In this document: positions 27,878 to 35,980 of the stretch, piece after piece
Numbering within the stretch: position 1 is the stretch's first letter
Layout: each line of letters starts with the position of its first letter
Origin: Corynebacterium sp. NML140438
Lineage (GTDB): Bacteria > Actinomycetota > Actinomycetes > Mycobacteriales > Mycobacteriaceae
Assembly (NCBI RefSeq): GCF_001875725.1
Contig: NZ_MLCQ01000022.1
Span: 1-64,000, forward strand
DNA: 64,000 bases
Direction: 5' to 3'
The notes under the pieces: generated by a model
What the model was told of the DNA's origin: nothing
Seen by the model: only the letters and a program-made list of their open reading frames with translations
Database searches by the model: none
Program-made: the position numbers and the translations under genes

Positions 27878-28453
27878 CTACAACGGCAAGAAAGTCCGGT
27901 CCGTCACAATGGCATCGACGGGCACATCGTGGGGTTGCGCTGGCAGCGTATCGACGACCTCTTCGTCAAACACCACCGCAATAATGGGGACTTCATGGTC
28001 GCGGACTTGGTCGAGCGCGCGGTCGTAGTAACCGGCACCCTTGCCCAGGCGCTGCCCGCTGCGATCCACCGCAAGCGCCGGGATCACCAACGCAGCACAT
28101 TCCTTGAGCACATCGCTAGCAAACCGGGAACCAACAGGCTCCGCAATGCCGAGCGCGCCGGGTTGCTGATCCTCAGAGCACGCTGCCCACTGCAGCTCAC
28201 CGTGGGGAAGCGAGATCGGCAGCCACACTGTTTTTGTGCGTTGCGCGAGTTGGAGCGGGTAGTCAGCGGCTCCGGGTTCGCTGGCGAGAGGGTGATAGGC
28301 GCTGATATCTTCGCCGATGGCGCCGTAGTGCTCCAACGCGTCGAGCGTGTGCTGGAGGATCCAGGCATCGCGCTCGAGTTTTTCCTCCTGTTGGCTAACG
28401 AGGTGGCGTCGAAAAGTGGTGTGCTTGTCGCGGAAAGCTTGCTTGGTGCGCAA
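27878..28453 (-). CDS. 5-formyltetrahydrofolate cyclo-ligase family protein
   Basis: A 191-residue enzyme that uses ATP to convert 5-formyl-THF to methenyl-THF. The family motif GQRLGKGAGYYDRAL near residue 135 and the N-terminal RDKHTTFRRHL are present. The start is TTG 28453, nine bases after AGGAGG; there is no suitable ATG. It is divergent from galU, as in mycobacteria. Confidence 0.9.
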   Translation of the reverse strand: MRTKQAFRDKHTTFRRHLVSQQEEKLERDAWILQHTLDALEHYGAIGEDISAYHPLASEPGAADYPLQLAQRTKTVWLPISLPHGELQWAACSEDQQPGALGIAEPVGSRFASDVLKECAALVIPALAVDRSGQRLGKGAGYYDRALDQVRDHEVPIIAVVFDEEVVDTLPAQPHDVPVDAIVTDRTFLPL

Positions 28454-28517
28454 GTGGGGGAGCCTCCTAACGGGTCGGAAACAGTAGACGGACTATATAC
28501 AGGTAAAGTAGATCTTT

Positions 28518-29489
28518 ATGCGGAAGTCTAACGAAGAAACCTCTCAGCAGCCTGCGTCGCGCGGCGTGAAAACCGTTGTGGTGCCGGCGGCTGGCATGGG
28601 GACACGGTTTTTGCCAGCTACGAAGACTGTTCCTAAGGAACTCCTGCCTGTGGTGGACACACCCGGTATCGAGCTGATCGCCGAAGAAGCGGCAGAGCTC
28701 GGCGCGCGCCGCCTGGCGATTGTTACAGCTCCGGCAAAAGAGGAAATCATGCGCCACTTCGGTGAGTTCGAGTTGCTGCGCGAGACGCTCGCTGCACGCG
28801 GTAAGGACGACCAAGTAAAGAAAGTGGCGCGCGCCGCGGACCTCATCAGTGCCGTCGCGGTGACGCAGGAGAAACCACTCGGGCTTGGACACGCGGTCAG
28901 CTGCGCGGAATCAGCGCTTGACGACAATGAGGACGTCGTCGCCGTCATGCTTCCCGACGACCTGGTGCTGCCCACCGGTGTCATGGAGAAGATGGTGCGC
29001 ACCCGCGAGAAGCTCGGCGGATCGGTACTGTGCGCCTTCAACGTGACGCCGGAGGAAGTGTTCAACTACGGCGTGTTTGATGTCGAGGACGTCGACGAGG
29101 ACATTGACGGCGTTGAGGTCAAGCGCGTGAAGGGCATGGTGGAAAAGCCGGCGGTGGAAGACGCGCCGTCGACACTCGTGGCTACCGGGCGCTACTTGCT
29201 TGACCGGGCTATTTTTGACGCCCTGCGTCGCATTACGCCTGGCAAGGGTGGAGAGCTGCAGCTTACCGACGCGATCGAGCTGATGATCCAAGAAGGCCAC
29301 CCTGTGCACGTCGTGGTACACCACGGGAAGCGCCACGATTTGGGCAACCCGGGCGGCTACATTCCCGCTAATGTGGACTTTGGTTTGCACGACCCGAAGT
29401 ACGGGCCGGCACTGTACACGGCAATCAAACAGATCATGAACGACTTTGAGGCCGAACACCCCGAACTGACGGGTGATGGACAACGCTAA
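28518..29489 (+). CDS. galU: UTP-glucose-1-phosphate uridylyltransferase
   Basis: A 323-residue enzyme producing UDP-glucose for cell-wall arabinogalactan, trehalose and glycogen-linked pathways. The nucleotide-binding motif VVPAAGMGTRFLPATKTVPK is at residues 21-40, with MLPDDLVL, the GRYLL segment and DLGNPGGYIPANV further on. TAAAGT at 28504-28509, eight bases before the ATG, suggests leaderless transcription. It leads the string galU-glp-rimJ-glpR. Confidence 0.96.
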   Translation: MRKSNEETSQQPASRGVKTVVVPAAGMGTRFLPATKTVPKELLPVVDTPGIELIAEEAAELGARRLAIVTAPAKEEIMRHFGEFELLRETLAARGKDDQVKKVARAADLISAVAVTQEKPLGLGHAVSCAESALDDNEDVVAVMLPDDLVLPTGVMEKMVRTREKLGGSVLCAFNVTPEEVFNYGVFDVEDVDEDIDGVEVKRVKGMVEKPAVEDAPSTLVATGRYLLDRAIFDALRRITPGKGGELQLTDAIELMIQEGHPVHVVVHHGKRHDLGNPGGYIPANVDFGLHDPKYGPALYTAIKQIMNDFEAEHPELTGDGQR

Positions 29490-29515
29490 CAATGGCGTAG
29501 AAAGAGGCGTGGCTG

Positions 29516-30811
29516 ATGCGCGGTGTTGATGAGCAGCTTGCCATAATTGGCGACGCAATCCGGACCCCCGAGCCGATCCGAGTCGGGATCGACGACGCGC
29601 TGGGGCTGATGTGTGCCGAGGAAGTCGTGGCGGCGCGCGCGTTGCCTGGCTTTTCGCAAGCAGCCATCGACGGCTACGCCGTCCGCGCAGTAGATGTGGG
29701 TGGGTCCGCGGGCCTGCGGGTCAAGCCACGCCAAGGTGGGGACGATGCGGTGCAGGAACCCTTGCCACGCGCAAGTGCCGACCGTGCTCTGCCCGTGGTT
29801 GGTGAAGTTCCCGCCGGCTCGCAGAAACCACTTCGACTGCAGCCGCGTCAAGCTGTACGAGTTGCAACCGGGGCTCCGCTGCCCACGCTTGCCGACGCCG
29901 TGCTCCCCCTGGAGTGGAGTGATCGGGGGACAAAGCGCGTCACGCCACAGCGGCCCGTCGCCAGCGGTGAGTTCGTGCGGAAACCCGGGGCAGATATTCA
30001 ACCCGGTGACATCGCGGTTCGTCCCCGCACAGTACTTGGGCCAGCACAGATCGGCCTGCTGGCTGCTGCGGGACGCACCAAAGTGCTGGTGTACCCGCGC
30101 CCGCGAATCACGGTCCTCAGTTACGGCATGGAACTCGTTGATCTCGACCGAGAGCCAGGCTTAGGCCAAGTTGTCGACGTCGCCTCCTACGTCGTAGGCG
30201 CTGCCGCCGAGGAGGCGGGTGCAGATGTGCACCGCGTCGGCATCATGAATGCTGAGCCGCGGAAGATGCGGGAGACGCTGGCGGGCTTTATCGGGCGCAG
30301 CGAAATGATCGTGATCACCGGCGCAGTCGGTGGATCGGGTGCGCAGACACTCCAGGAAGTGCTGCGTGACCTCGGGGACATAGACACGACTCGAGTAGCG
30401 ATGCACCCCGGTTCCGTCCAGGGCTTCGGCACACTGGGCGAAGAACGCATCCCCGTGTTCCTTCTACCTTCGAACCCAGCGGCGGCGCTCGTGATCGCCG
30501 AAACTATTGTTCGTCCAGCCATCCGCCAGGCCCTTGGGAAGCAGTCATGGCAGCGCCCGGTAGTCCGCGCCCGCTCGATGCGCGCGATCTCCTCGCAGCC
30601 AGGGCGACGCGGATACGTGCGGGCACGCCTCATGCGCGACACAGCAACCGGGGACTACCTGGTTGAAGGCCTGGCAGGAGCCGGTGGCGACACGTCCCAC
30701 CTGTTTGCTGGCTTCGCAGAAGCCAACGCCATGATTCGCTTGTCTGAGTCCACGGTAGAGATCCGCCCTGGGGACGTAGTGGACGTCGAATTCCTCCAGC
30801 AGCGGGGATAG
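29516..30811 (+). CDS. glp: Gephyrin/MoeA-like protein, ortholog of the division factor Glp
   Basis: A 431-residue protein with the MoeA domain order: N-terminal domain with GFSQAAIDGYAVRA, the MoCF-like domain with VITGAVGGSGAQT, and the C-terminal beta domain. In Corynebacterium the MoeA paralogue at this locus was shown to bind FtsZ and the membrane receptor GlpR (encoded two genes on), acting in division and not in cofactor synthesis. The motif usually read TGGVSVGD is TGAVGGSGA here, consistent with loss of molybdopterin chemistry. The Glp assignment rests on gene order with glpR. Confidence 0.8.
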   Translation: MRGVDEQLAIIGDAIRTPEPIRVGIDDALGLMCAEEVVAARALPGFSQAAIDGYAVRAVDVGGSAGLRVKPRQGGDDAVQEPLPRASADRALPVVGEVPAGSQKPLRLQPRQAVRVATGAPLPTLADAVLPLEWSDRGTKRVTPQRPVASGEFVRKPGADIQPGDIAVRPRTVLGPAQIGLLAAAGRTKVLVYPRPRITVLSYGMELVDLDREPGLGQVVDVASYVVGAAAEEAGADVHRVGIMNAEPRKMRETLAGFIGRSEMIVITGAVGGSGAQTLQEVLRDLGDIDTTRVAMHPGSVQGFGTLGEERIPVFLLPSNPAAALVIAETIVRPAIRQALGKQSWQRPVVRARSMRAISSQPGRRGYVRARLMRDTATGDYLVEGLAGAGGDTSHLFAGFAEANAMIRLSESTVEIRPGDVVDVEFLQQRG

Positions 30812-30814
30812 CCG

Positions 30815-31480
30815 GTGGGTCTGCTACGAAGGCTAGAAACTTGGCTCCATGGTCCAACGCCTGGTTGGCCGGAGCGGACCCCGCTGGTGAGGCTTCCGGG
30901 CGGGGAAACAGTCACGCTGCGGCCACTACGACTGCAAGACGGCCGCGAGTGGCGTCGTACCCGTGTGCTCGACCAGCAGTGGCTCCAGCCCGTGGAACCG
31001 ACAATCCGTTCCACATGGGAGGCGGCCCACACGAAAAACGCCTGGGTAGGTCAGTGGACGATGCTCAAAGAAATGGCATCCGACGGTACTGTCGTGCCGA
31101 TGGTGATTGAGGTCGACGGTCGCTTCGCTGGGCAACTGACGCTCGGCGGGATTCAGCGCGGAACCGTCGACGAGTGCTGGATTGGGTACTGGGTACACAG
31201 CCCGTACCAGGGGCGCGGCATCGCCACCGCGGCGTGCGCGTTGGGCACCGACCACGCAATTAACCGCGTCGGCCTACATCGGGTCACCGCAACTTACCTT
31301 CCAGACAACCCCGCCAGTGGCCGCGTGCTCGAGGCCGTGGGCTTCCGCGAAGAAGGATTCATGCGCGGCAACATCCATATCAACGGCCGCTGGCGCGACC
31401 ACTATTTCGTCGCAATGACGGAGGATGACTACCCGACTTCGGCGGTAGACAGGCTGCGGCGCTCTGGCCGAATTCGATGA
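30815..31480 (+). CDS. rimJ: GNAT acetyltransferase, RimJ/RimL type
   Basis: A 221-residue cytosolic N-acetyltransferase. The acetyl-CoA-binding segment is visible as YQGRGIATAACALG, followed by LHRVTATYLPDNPASGRVLEAVGF, the hallmark of the RimJ group. Its probable substrate is the N-terminus of a ribosomal protein or another protein, but this cannot be read from sequence. GTG 30815 starts three bases after the glp stop, so it is translated in the same operon. Confidence 0.85.
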   Translation: MGLLRRLETWLHGPTPGWPERTPLVRLPGGETVTLRPLRLQDGREWRRTRVLDQQWLQPVEPTIRSTWEAAHTKNAWVGQWTMLKEMASDGTVVPMVIEVDGRFAGQLTLGGIQRGTVDECWIGYWVHSPYQGRGIATAACALGTDHAINRVGLHRVTATYLPDNPASGRVLEAVGFREEGFMRGNIHINGRWRDHYFVAMTEDDYPTSAVDRLRRSGRIR

Positions 31481-31575
31481 ACTAGCCCCGGCGTGGCTCG
31501 GGCAGAACCACCGAAATGATCGCTACCGTTAAAGGTCAGATTCGTGGGTAGTTTTTAGGAAGGTGGCTTCGCTGT

Positions 31576-32739
31576 ATGGGTAGCCCGAGCTTGATCATTA
31601 TCTTGATGATCGTCGTGTGGGTCATCGTGCTGGCACCACTCGTATTTGGCAACAACAAACCAATTCGCCGGTCCGGTGAAGGATACGACGAGACCCGGGT
31701 CCTGCACACCGGCGGCACCGAGCCTCTTGAGGTCCGCCGCCGTCCACGTGTGACCGCTGCGGACGTGCATCTGCACGACGACGATGCCGAGGACGTGGAA
31801 CTCGTCGAAGCCGTCGAGCACGAGCCCGCCGCGAGCGAAGTCCTCATCGACGACAGCGCGGTCATCCGAAACTTCTTCTTGAAGAATCAGGAAGACTCCG
31901 ACTCCGAAGAAGACACCGACTCGAACGTCATTGAGGGCGAGGTCATCGAAGCGGATCCAGCCGAGGACGAGTCGGTTGAGGCCGAGACCGCTGAGGCTGA
32001 GTCTGCAGATGCAGTGGAGGATGCTTTGGACGATGCTTCCGACGACGCTGAGGCTGTAGAGCTCAGCGCTGCGGAGGATTCGGCAGCCTCGGCAGCAGAA
32101 GCTGAAAGCATCCCGGATTCGTACTACTCCACAGCAGACTTCGGATACGACACCGGGGTCACGGCGGAAATGGACGTCGAAGAGATTGCCTCGGAGGACG
32201 TCGAGGACCAGCAGGGCGCTCAAGAGGAAGAGGTCGCCGTCACCGACGAAGACCTTGCGTTCGCTGAGGCCCGCCGTGGCCGTGGCGGGTGGGACCCCGA
32301 CCGCGCGCGCAGAGCGCGCGAAGATCGCTTCATGCGCCGTCAGCGCACGTTCCTTGGCCTCATCATCGCCTGCGTGATCACGTTTGTGGTCGCGTTCGTT
32401 GCAGGCGGGTGGACATGGATCCTGCCAGCGGCCTCCGTCGCCCTGACCGTCTGGTTTATGGTCGTGCTGCGCAGCGTCGTCCGGCAGGAGCGCGCACTGC
32501 ACCGACGCCGCATGCGCCAGCTGCGCCGCGCACGCCTTGGCGTCGCCACTGCAGATTCGACGCACCCCAGGCAGGAGTGGCCACGTCGATACGGTGAATC
32601 CGTCGCCATCGACCTTGACGACGCCCACCCCGACTTCGCCGACCTCCCCGAAGCATCCTCCGTGATCTTCGAAGACCCCACGGATACTCGCCCCTACCCA
32701 TACCGCGAGGACGGCAACCGCACCCCACGAGCAAGCTAA
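31576..32739 (+). CDS. glpR: GlpR/SepX-like membrane protein
   Basis: A 387-residue protein: one N-terminal TM (SLIIILMIVVWVIVLAPLVF), a very acidic Ala/Glu/Asp-rich middle (about 70-235), a basic stretch (RRAREDRFMRRQR) and two C-terminal TMs near 258-300 with a cytoplasmic Arg-rich tail. This topology and the position after glp-rimJ match GlpR of C. glutamicum, SepX of Streptomyces and Rv0996. GlpR tethers Glp to the membrane and contacts the polar scaffold Wag31. Ribosome binding site AGGAAGG, farther than usual from ATG 31576. Confidence 0.8.
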   Translation: MGSPSLIIILMIVVWVIVLAPLVFGNNKPIRRSGEGYDETRVLHTGGTEPLEVRRRPRVTAADVHLHDDDAEDVELVEAVEHEPAASEVLIDDSAVIRNFFLKNQEDSDSEEDTDSNVIEGEVIEADPAEDESVEAETAEAESADAVEDALDDASDDAEAVELSAAEDSAASAAEAESIPDSYYSTADFGYDTGVTAEMDVEEIASEDVEDQQGAQEEEVAVTDEDLAFAEARRGRGGWDPDRARRAREDRFMRRQRTFLGLIIACVITFVVAFVAGGWTWILPAASVALTVWFMVVLRSVVRQERALHRRRMRQLRRARLGVATADSTHPRQEWPRRYGESVAIDLDDAHPDFADLPEASSVIFEDPTDTRPYPYREDGNRTPRAS

Positions 32740-32772
32740 AACGCCAGCTTACCCGTGCGATTTAGCATCAGC

Positions 32773-32797
32773 GGAGAAGAGGAGTAACCTCTTCTCC
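32773..32797 (+). terminator. Perfect 10-bp hairpin after glpR
   Basis: GGAGAAGAGG (32773-32782), a 5-base loop and CCTCTTCTCC (32788-32797). There is no T run on either strand, so it may be a weak terminator or a processing hairpin just ahead of the tRNA. Confidence 0.5.
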
Positions 32798-32802
32798 AGC
32801 GA

Positions 32803-32875
32803 GGGGCTATAGCTCAGTTGGTAGAGCGTCGCGTTCGCAATGCGAAGGTCAGGGGTTCGATTCCCCTTAGCTCCA
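32803..32875 (+). tRNA. tRNA-Ala (anticodon CGC)
   Basis: A 73-nt cloverleaf from GGGGCTA to TAGCTCC plus discriminator A. The acceptor stem contains the G3:U70 pair that marks alanine tRNAs. The anticodon loop TTCGCAA gives CGC (codon GCG). CCA is not encoded. A prophage remnant lies immediately downstream. Confidence 0.95.
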
Positions 32876-32884
32876 CAAGATACA

Positions 32885-32915
32885 AACCCCCAGGTCGTTT
32901 GTGGCCTGGGGTTTT
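32885..32915 (+). terminator. Terminator of tRNA-Ala
   Basis: CCCCAGG (32888-32894) pairs with CCTGGGG (32905-32911), followed by TTTT. Confidence 0.85.
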
Positions 32916-33155
32916 GTCGCACCTGTGCTGGTGCAACCGCAGTCGGTACCACCGCAGAATTGTTCCCGGGAGATCGTTTGACTTCGGAACTATTTTTGTA
33001 GACAGCCGTCGCCACCTGGGGAAACGTGAGCATGGGTCGACCGAAGGAGACCTGAAACACAAAATGGTTCCCCGGGTTGGGAACTTTTTCGAGGCGCAGC
33101 TCGCCAGAGGTAGGAGCACCACTACAGCCGGGGCTCGTCCTTAGCCCCAACGCTG

Positions 33156-34241
33156 ATGCGACCCAAGACGACACTCTACATTCGCATGGCGAACGTGCCA
33201 TGTTGTGATCGCTGTGCGGTGTTGGCGGGCAAGCGTGGTTACTGGGATACACCGTTTCAGCGACACCCAGGGTGTGACTGCACACAGATTGCGGTGCCCG
33301 AGGACTTCACCGAAGGCTACAGTGGGCCTCAATTCGATGTGCAGGCGTATTGGGACTCGTTGAGCGCTAAGGACCAAGACAAGGTGTTTACCAAGTCTGG
33401 TGCTGCGGCGATTCGCGCCGGTGCTGACATCAACCAGGTGGTCAACAGTAAGCGTGGGATGTCGGATGCTGCCCAAGCGTTTACGAGGATGGGTACGACG
33501 CAGCGGTCGAAGACGATGCAGTACTACTACGGGCAGTCGAAACAGGCGGTGAAGGGCAAGCCTCGTATTGCGAGGTTGAGTGTGCCGGAGATTATCAAGC
33601 GCACGCAGGGCGACCAGCAGCGCCGGGTGGAGATGTTGTATCGGTACGGCTATATCCGGTCGGTGCGGCCGGGTGTTCTACCTGCGGAGGTACGTGATGT
33701 GGTGGCGGATACTGCCCGTGCACGGCATCAGGCGTTGTTTGAAGAGTTTTCGGAGATCGTGCCGAAGATTGACCCGACATTGCCTGTAGAGCACATCACG
33801 AAGGCAGGCAGAGTTCGCTTTGTTGAGAAAAAGCAGTTGATGTACGTCTCTGGCGGGCACACAGCAGAGTGTGCCGATGAAATAGCTGCTGCCGTGAAGC
33901 AAATTCGTGCAGAGCATGCTAACGCAGAATTGAGCGCTCCGAAGTCGTTCTTCCCTCCGCAGAATCAGAAGCAACTCCTTGAGTGGTTAGCGAACGCTAA
34001 AGATGAGGCGCAAAATGATCCGGATTTTCTAGAGCGAACCAACAACAATGGTTGGTTGCTGCAAAAGCGGGTTGTAGACCCGCAGGGTAACCGGCAATTT
34101 CTGGAAATGATTATTCAGGAGCAATCTTCGAAAGAACGAGACTCGTGGAGGTATGCCACAGTCTTTCCTCGCTATGGAGATAATGTAAGGCGTATTACAG
34201 TAGAAGGTGAACTCGTGGACGCTCCGTGGAAAGGAGATTAG
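33156..34241 (+). CDS. 5'-truncated phage MuF minor-head protein with C-terminal EndoU-like nuclease domain
   Basis: This 361-residue frame starts inside the MuF domain: residues 15-42 hold the conserved zinc-like cluster (CCDRCAVLAGK, FQRHPGCDC) normally near the end of that domain, so most of MuF is lost. A helical linker (about 60-205) follows. The last 155 residues look like a bacterial EndoU RNase: His213 in PVEHI, His235 in SGGHT, Lys263 in PKSFFP and a terminal TVFPRYG strand fit the His-His-Lys triad order. Base composition becomes AT-richer there. Phage MuF proteins with toxin C-termini are a known group. The nuclease call is from motif reading only, and the start codon is uncertain. 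Confidence 0.62.
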   Translation: MRPKTTLYIRMANVPCCDRCAVLAGKRGYWDTPFQRHPGCDCTQIAVPEDFTEGYSGPQFDVQAYWDSLSAKDQDKVFTKSGAAAIRAGADINQVVNSKRGMSDAAQAFTRMGTTQRSKTMQYYYGQSKQAVKGKPRIARLSVPEIIKRTQGDQQRRVEMLYRYGYIRSVRPGVLPAEVRDVVADTARARHQALFEEFSEIVPKIDPTLPVEHITKAGRVRFVEKKQLMYVSGGHTAECADEIAAAVKQIRAEHANAELSAPKSFFPPQNQKQLLEWLANAKDEAQNDPDFLERTNNNGWLLQKRVVDPQGNRQFLEMIIQEQSSKERDSWRYATVFPRYGDNVRRITVEGELVDAPWKGD

Positions 34242-34562
34242 ATGCTGTTTCATGAAGCGATAGAGAAACTAAACGATGATCTCGGGGTAGCCGACAACAA
34301 TCGTCTCACTCCTCAGCGTGAAGAGCGTCTTCTACGTGCTTACCTCGATGCAGCTCGTGCAGGGAAAATCGTTACAGATGCGGAAGCGAAAAAGGAGTTC
34401 CTTGAGATATTCGAAGAGCCGATTTATTTCGAAGAGAACTTCTACTCTGAACAAGGAGTGCTGGACGCGTTTGAATTGGCACGAGAGTTTGGCGCAATCG
34501 AACCCGTGGTTTCGCTAAACTTCCCTGCACTTGAGGACATGGATTTATATCGCAGGCACTAG
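34242..34562 (+). CDS. Candidate immunity protein for the EndoU-like toxin
   Basis: A 106-residue acidic protein with predicted helices (LTPQREERLLRAYLDAARAGK; VLDAFELAREFGAIEPVV) and no signal peptide or membrane segment. I recognise no family. Its ATG abuts the stop of the MuF-EndoU gene with no gap (TAGATG) and it is cut off from the scaffold gene by two terminators, the usual layout of a toxin-immunity pair. The immunity role is inferred from position, size and charge alone. It is AT-richer than the chromosome around it. Confidence 0.5.
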   Translation: MLFHEAIEKLNDDLGVADNNRLTPQREERLLRAYLDAARAGKIVTDAEAKKEFLEIFEEPIYFEENFYSEQGVLDAFELAREFGAIEPVVSLNFPALEDMDLYRRH

Positions 34563-34582
34563 TCGATCGTTGAAAACTTTCT

Positions 34583-34634
34583 AACCCACCACCAACGTGG
34601 TGGGTTTTTTCATACCCACCTACCGGTGGGTTTT
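34583..34634 (+). terminator. Two tandem terminators after the toxin-immunity pair
   Basis: First hairpin ACCCACCA/TGGTGGGT (34584-34605) followed by six T; second ACCCACC/GGTGGGT (34614-34631) followed by TTTT. They separate the pair from the scaffold gene, so the pair is a transcription unit of its own. Confidence 0.82.
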
Positions 34635-34656
34635 CGTGTTTTAAGGAGAAAACAAT

Positions 34657-35292
34657 ATGAACAACCGCGTACGTCCGTGGGTACGAATGTTTGCCGCACA
34701 AGCAGACGGCGGCGAACCCACCGCCACCGGGCAGGGAAGCGCCCCAGCCCAGCAGACGACCCAAGAACCTACCAACACCGCCGAATCAGAAAGTGGCGCC
34801 GAAAAGCCTTCGGAATCCGCGACAGGCGATGACGAGGAGGACAACCCTGACGGGCGTGGCAGTAAACGCGCTGTGCTCAAAGACCTCGCAGAGGAGCGCG
34901 ATAAACGCCAGGCCGCAGAAGCAGCCCGCGACGAGTACAAGGAACGACTTGATGCAATCGACCGGGAGAAGATGACCGAGCTTGAGCGCACACAATCCGA
35001 CCTGGAAAAGGCCAACGAGCGAATCGCTGAACTCGAAGCGGAAAAAACTGCACGTGAGCGTGAACAGCTCGTCGGCAAAGTCTTATCTGATGCGAAACTC
35101 CCCGCCGAGATGGCGGATCGGCTGCGTGGCGAAACAGAAGAAGAACTCGCCGCCGATGCAAAGGCACTCGCAGCAGCGCTCGGCTTCGACCGCAAACCCG
35201 TCGACCCCTCCCAGGGGCGGGGAACGCAGCGAGCAACAACCCCCATGACACTGCAGCAGGCCACAGACGCCCGCTTGAACATTCAACGATAG
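34657..35292 (+). CDS. Phage capsid scaffold protein
   Basis: A 211-residue protein: an acidic, Ser/Thr/Glu/Pro-rich N-terminal third, then a long coiled-coil (KDLAEERDKRQAAEAARDEY onwards, about 70-145) and a C-terminal helix-rich part before GRGTQRATTP. This composition and the place between MuF and the major capsid gene identify it as the scaffold around which procapsids assemble. It appears intact, with AAGGAG eight bases before the ATG. Confidence 0.75.
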   Translation: MNNRVRPWVRMFAAQADGGEPTATGQGSAPAQQTTQEPTNTAESESGAEKPSESATGDDEEDNPDGRGSKRAVLKDLAEERDKRQAAEAARDEYKERLDAIDREKMTELERTQSDLEKANERIAELEAEKTAREREQLVGKVLSDAKLPAEMADRLRGETEEELAADAKALAAALGFDRKPVDPSQGRGTQRATTPMTLQQATDARLNIQR

Positions 35293-35309
35293 AAAGGAAG
35301 TGATGCCAC

Positions 35310-35579
35310 ATGGCTATCACGCTTGAGCAAGCAAAGCTCAACACCCAAGACGACTACGACGCAACCGTCATCGATGAGTTCCGCAAAAGCTCCGTCATCC
35401 TCGACAACCTCATCTTCGACACCGCAGTCAACCCTGCCGGTGGCGGCGCAACACTGACCTACTCCTACCGCCGACTCGCAACCCAGCGCGAAGCAGCATT
35501 CCGCGAGTACAACACCGAGTGCATCTCGCCGATGCGTTCGGCGAGTGACGTCCTGAACTACTGCGTGATTATGCCTTAG
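35310..35579 (+). pseudogene. Major capsid protein, truncated after the N-terminal region
   Basis: Residues 1-70 (MAITLEQAKLNTQDDYDATV, then NPAGGGATLTYSYRRL and FREYNTE) match the N-terminal arm and start of HK97-type major capsid proteins of actinophages, normally about 300 residues. After FREYNTE the frame enters unrelated sequence (CISPMRSASDVL) and stops at residue 89. The junction lies near 35520, beside an 8-bp inverted repeat (35525-35545). It is a deletion remnant. Confidence 0.8.
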
Positions 35580-35823
35580 CTGTACGGCCAGGGGATTCAG
35601 CGACGGGGCTGCCTGGCCTTTGTGCGTGCCAGGTTTTCACTGCTTCGGCATCCCAGAGGGGTGTTTGCTTTGTTAAGCGCGTTACAGGCCCGGGTACGCC
35701 GAGTTTGTTGTTTGCTCTGCTGTAGGAGCGCCATGTGGAGTCGGTGACTCCACAGTGGTTGGCGCATTGTTGCACGGTCCAGAGTTCACGCCCGGTGTCG
35801 GTATCGGTGATACGGATGTTCAT
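35569..35823 (-). CDS. Small HTH protein, excisionase/MerR-like
   Basis: An 84-residue protein whose segment TVQQCANHCGVTDSTWRSYSR is a helix-turn-helix of the AlpA/excisionase kind, followed by VTRLTKQTPLWDAEAVKTWH, the usual wing and C-terminal helix. It is likely a phage DNA-binding protein directing excision or control. Its start overlaps the stop of the 41-aa membrane peptide gene, and its 3' end overlaps the capsid fragment by 11 bases. Confidence 0.65.
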   Translation of the reverse strand: MNIRITDTDTGRELWTVQQCANHCGVTDSTWRSYSRANNKLGVPGPVTRLTKQTPLWDAEAVKTWHAQRPGSPVAESPGRTAKA

Positions 35824-35945
35824 GCTGATTTCCTATCGAGGAGATAGATGTAGACGGCGGTTGCAGAAAGTATGAGCAAGGTGATCGGGTGCCAGCCGAT
35901 GAGCACGCCGAGGGGAACGAGGAGTAGCGGAAGATTCAGCCGCAT
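35820..35945 (-). CDS. 41-residue membrane peptide upstream of the HTH gene
   Basis: A 41-codon gene encodes MRLNLPLLLVPLGVLIGWHP then ITLLILSATAVYIYLLDRKSA: two hydrophobic stretches joined by a GWHP turn. GGAAAGG is seven bases before ATG 35945 and the TGA overlaps the ATG of the HTH gene, so the two are translated together. Small membrane proteins of this kind are common in actinophage genomes; I cannot assign a role. Confidence 0.6.
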   Translation of the reverse strand: MRLNLPLLLVPLGVLIGWHPITLLILSATAVYIYLLDRKSA

Positions 35946-35980
35946 AGCGTATTCCTTTCCGAGGTAATGGGGAGGAGTGC

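Noticed and set aside
32818..33144. 108-codon open frame starting inside tRNA-Ala
   Set aside because: It begins within the tRNA, crosses its terminator and gives no recognisable protein.
33136..33150. Sequence CCTTAGCCCCAA resembling the tRNA-Ala 3' end, as a possible att repeat
   Set aside because: The match to CCTTAGCTCCAC is about ten bases with mismatches and is not at the far edge of the remnant. It is too short to claim an attachment site.
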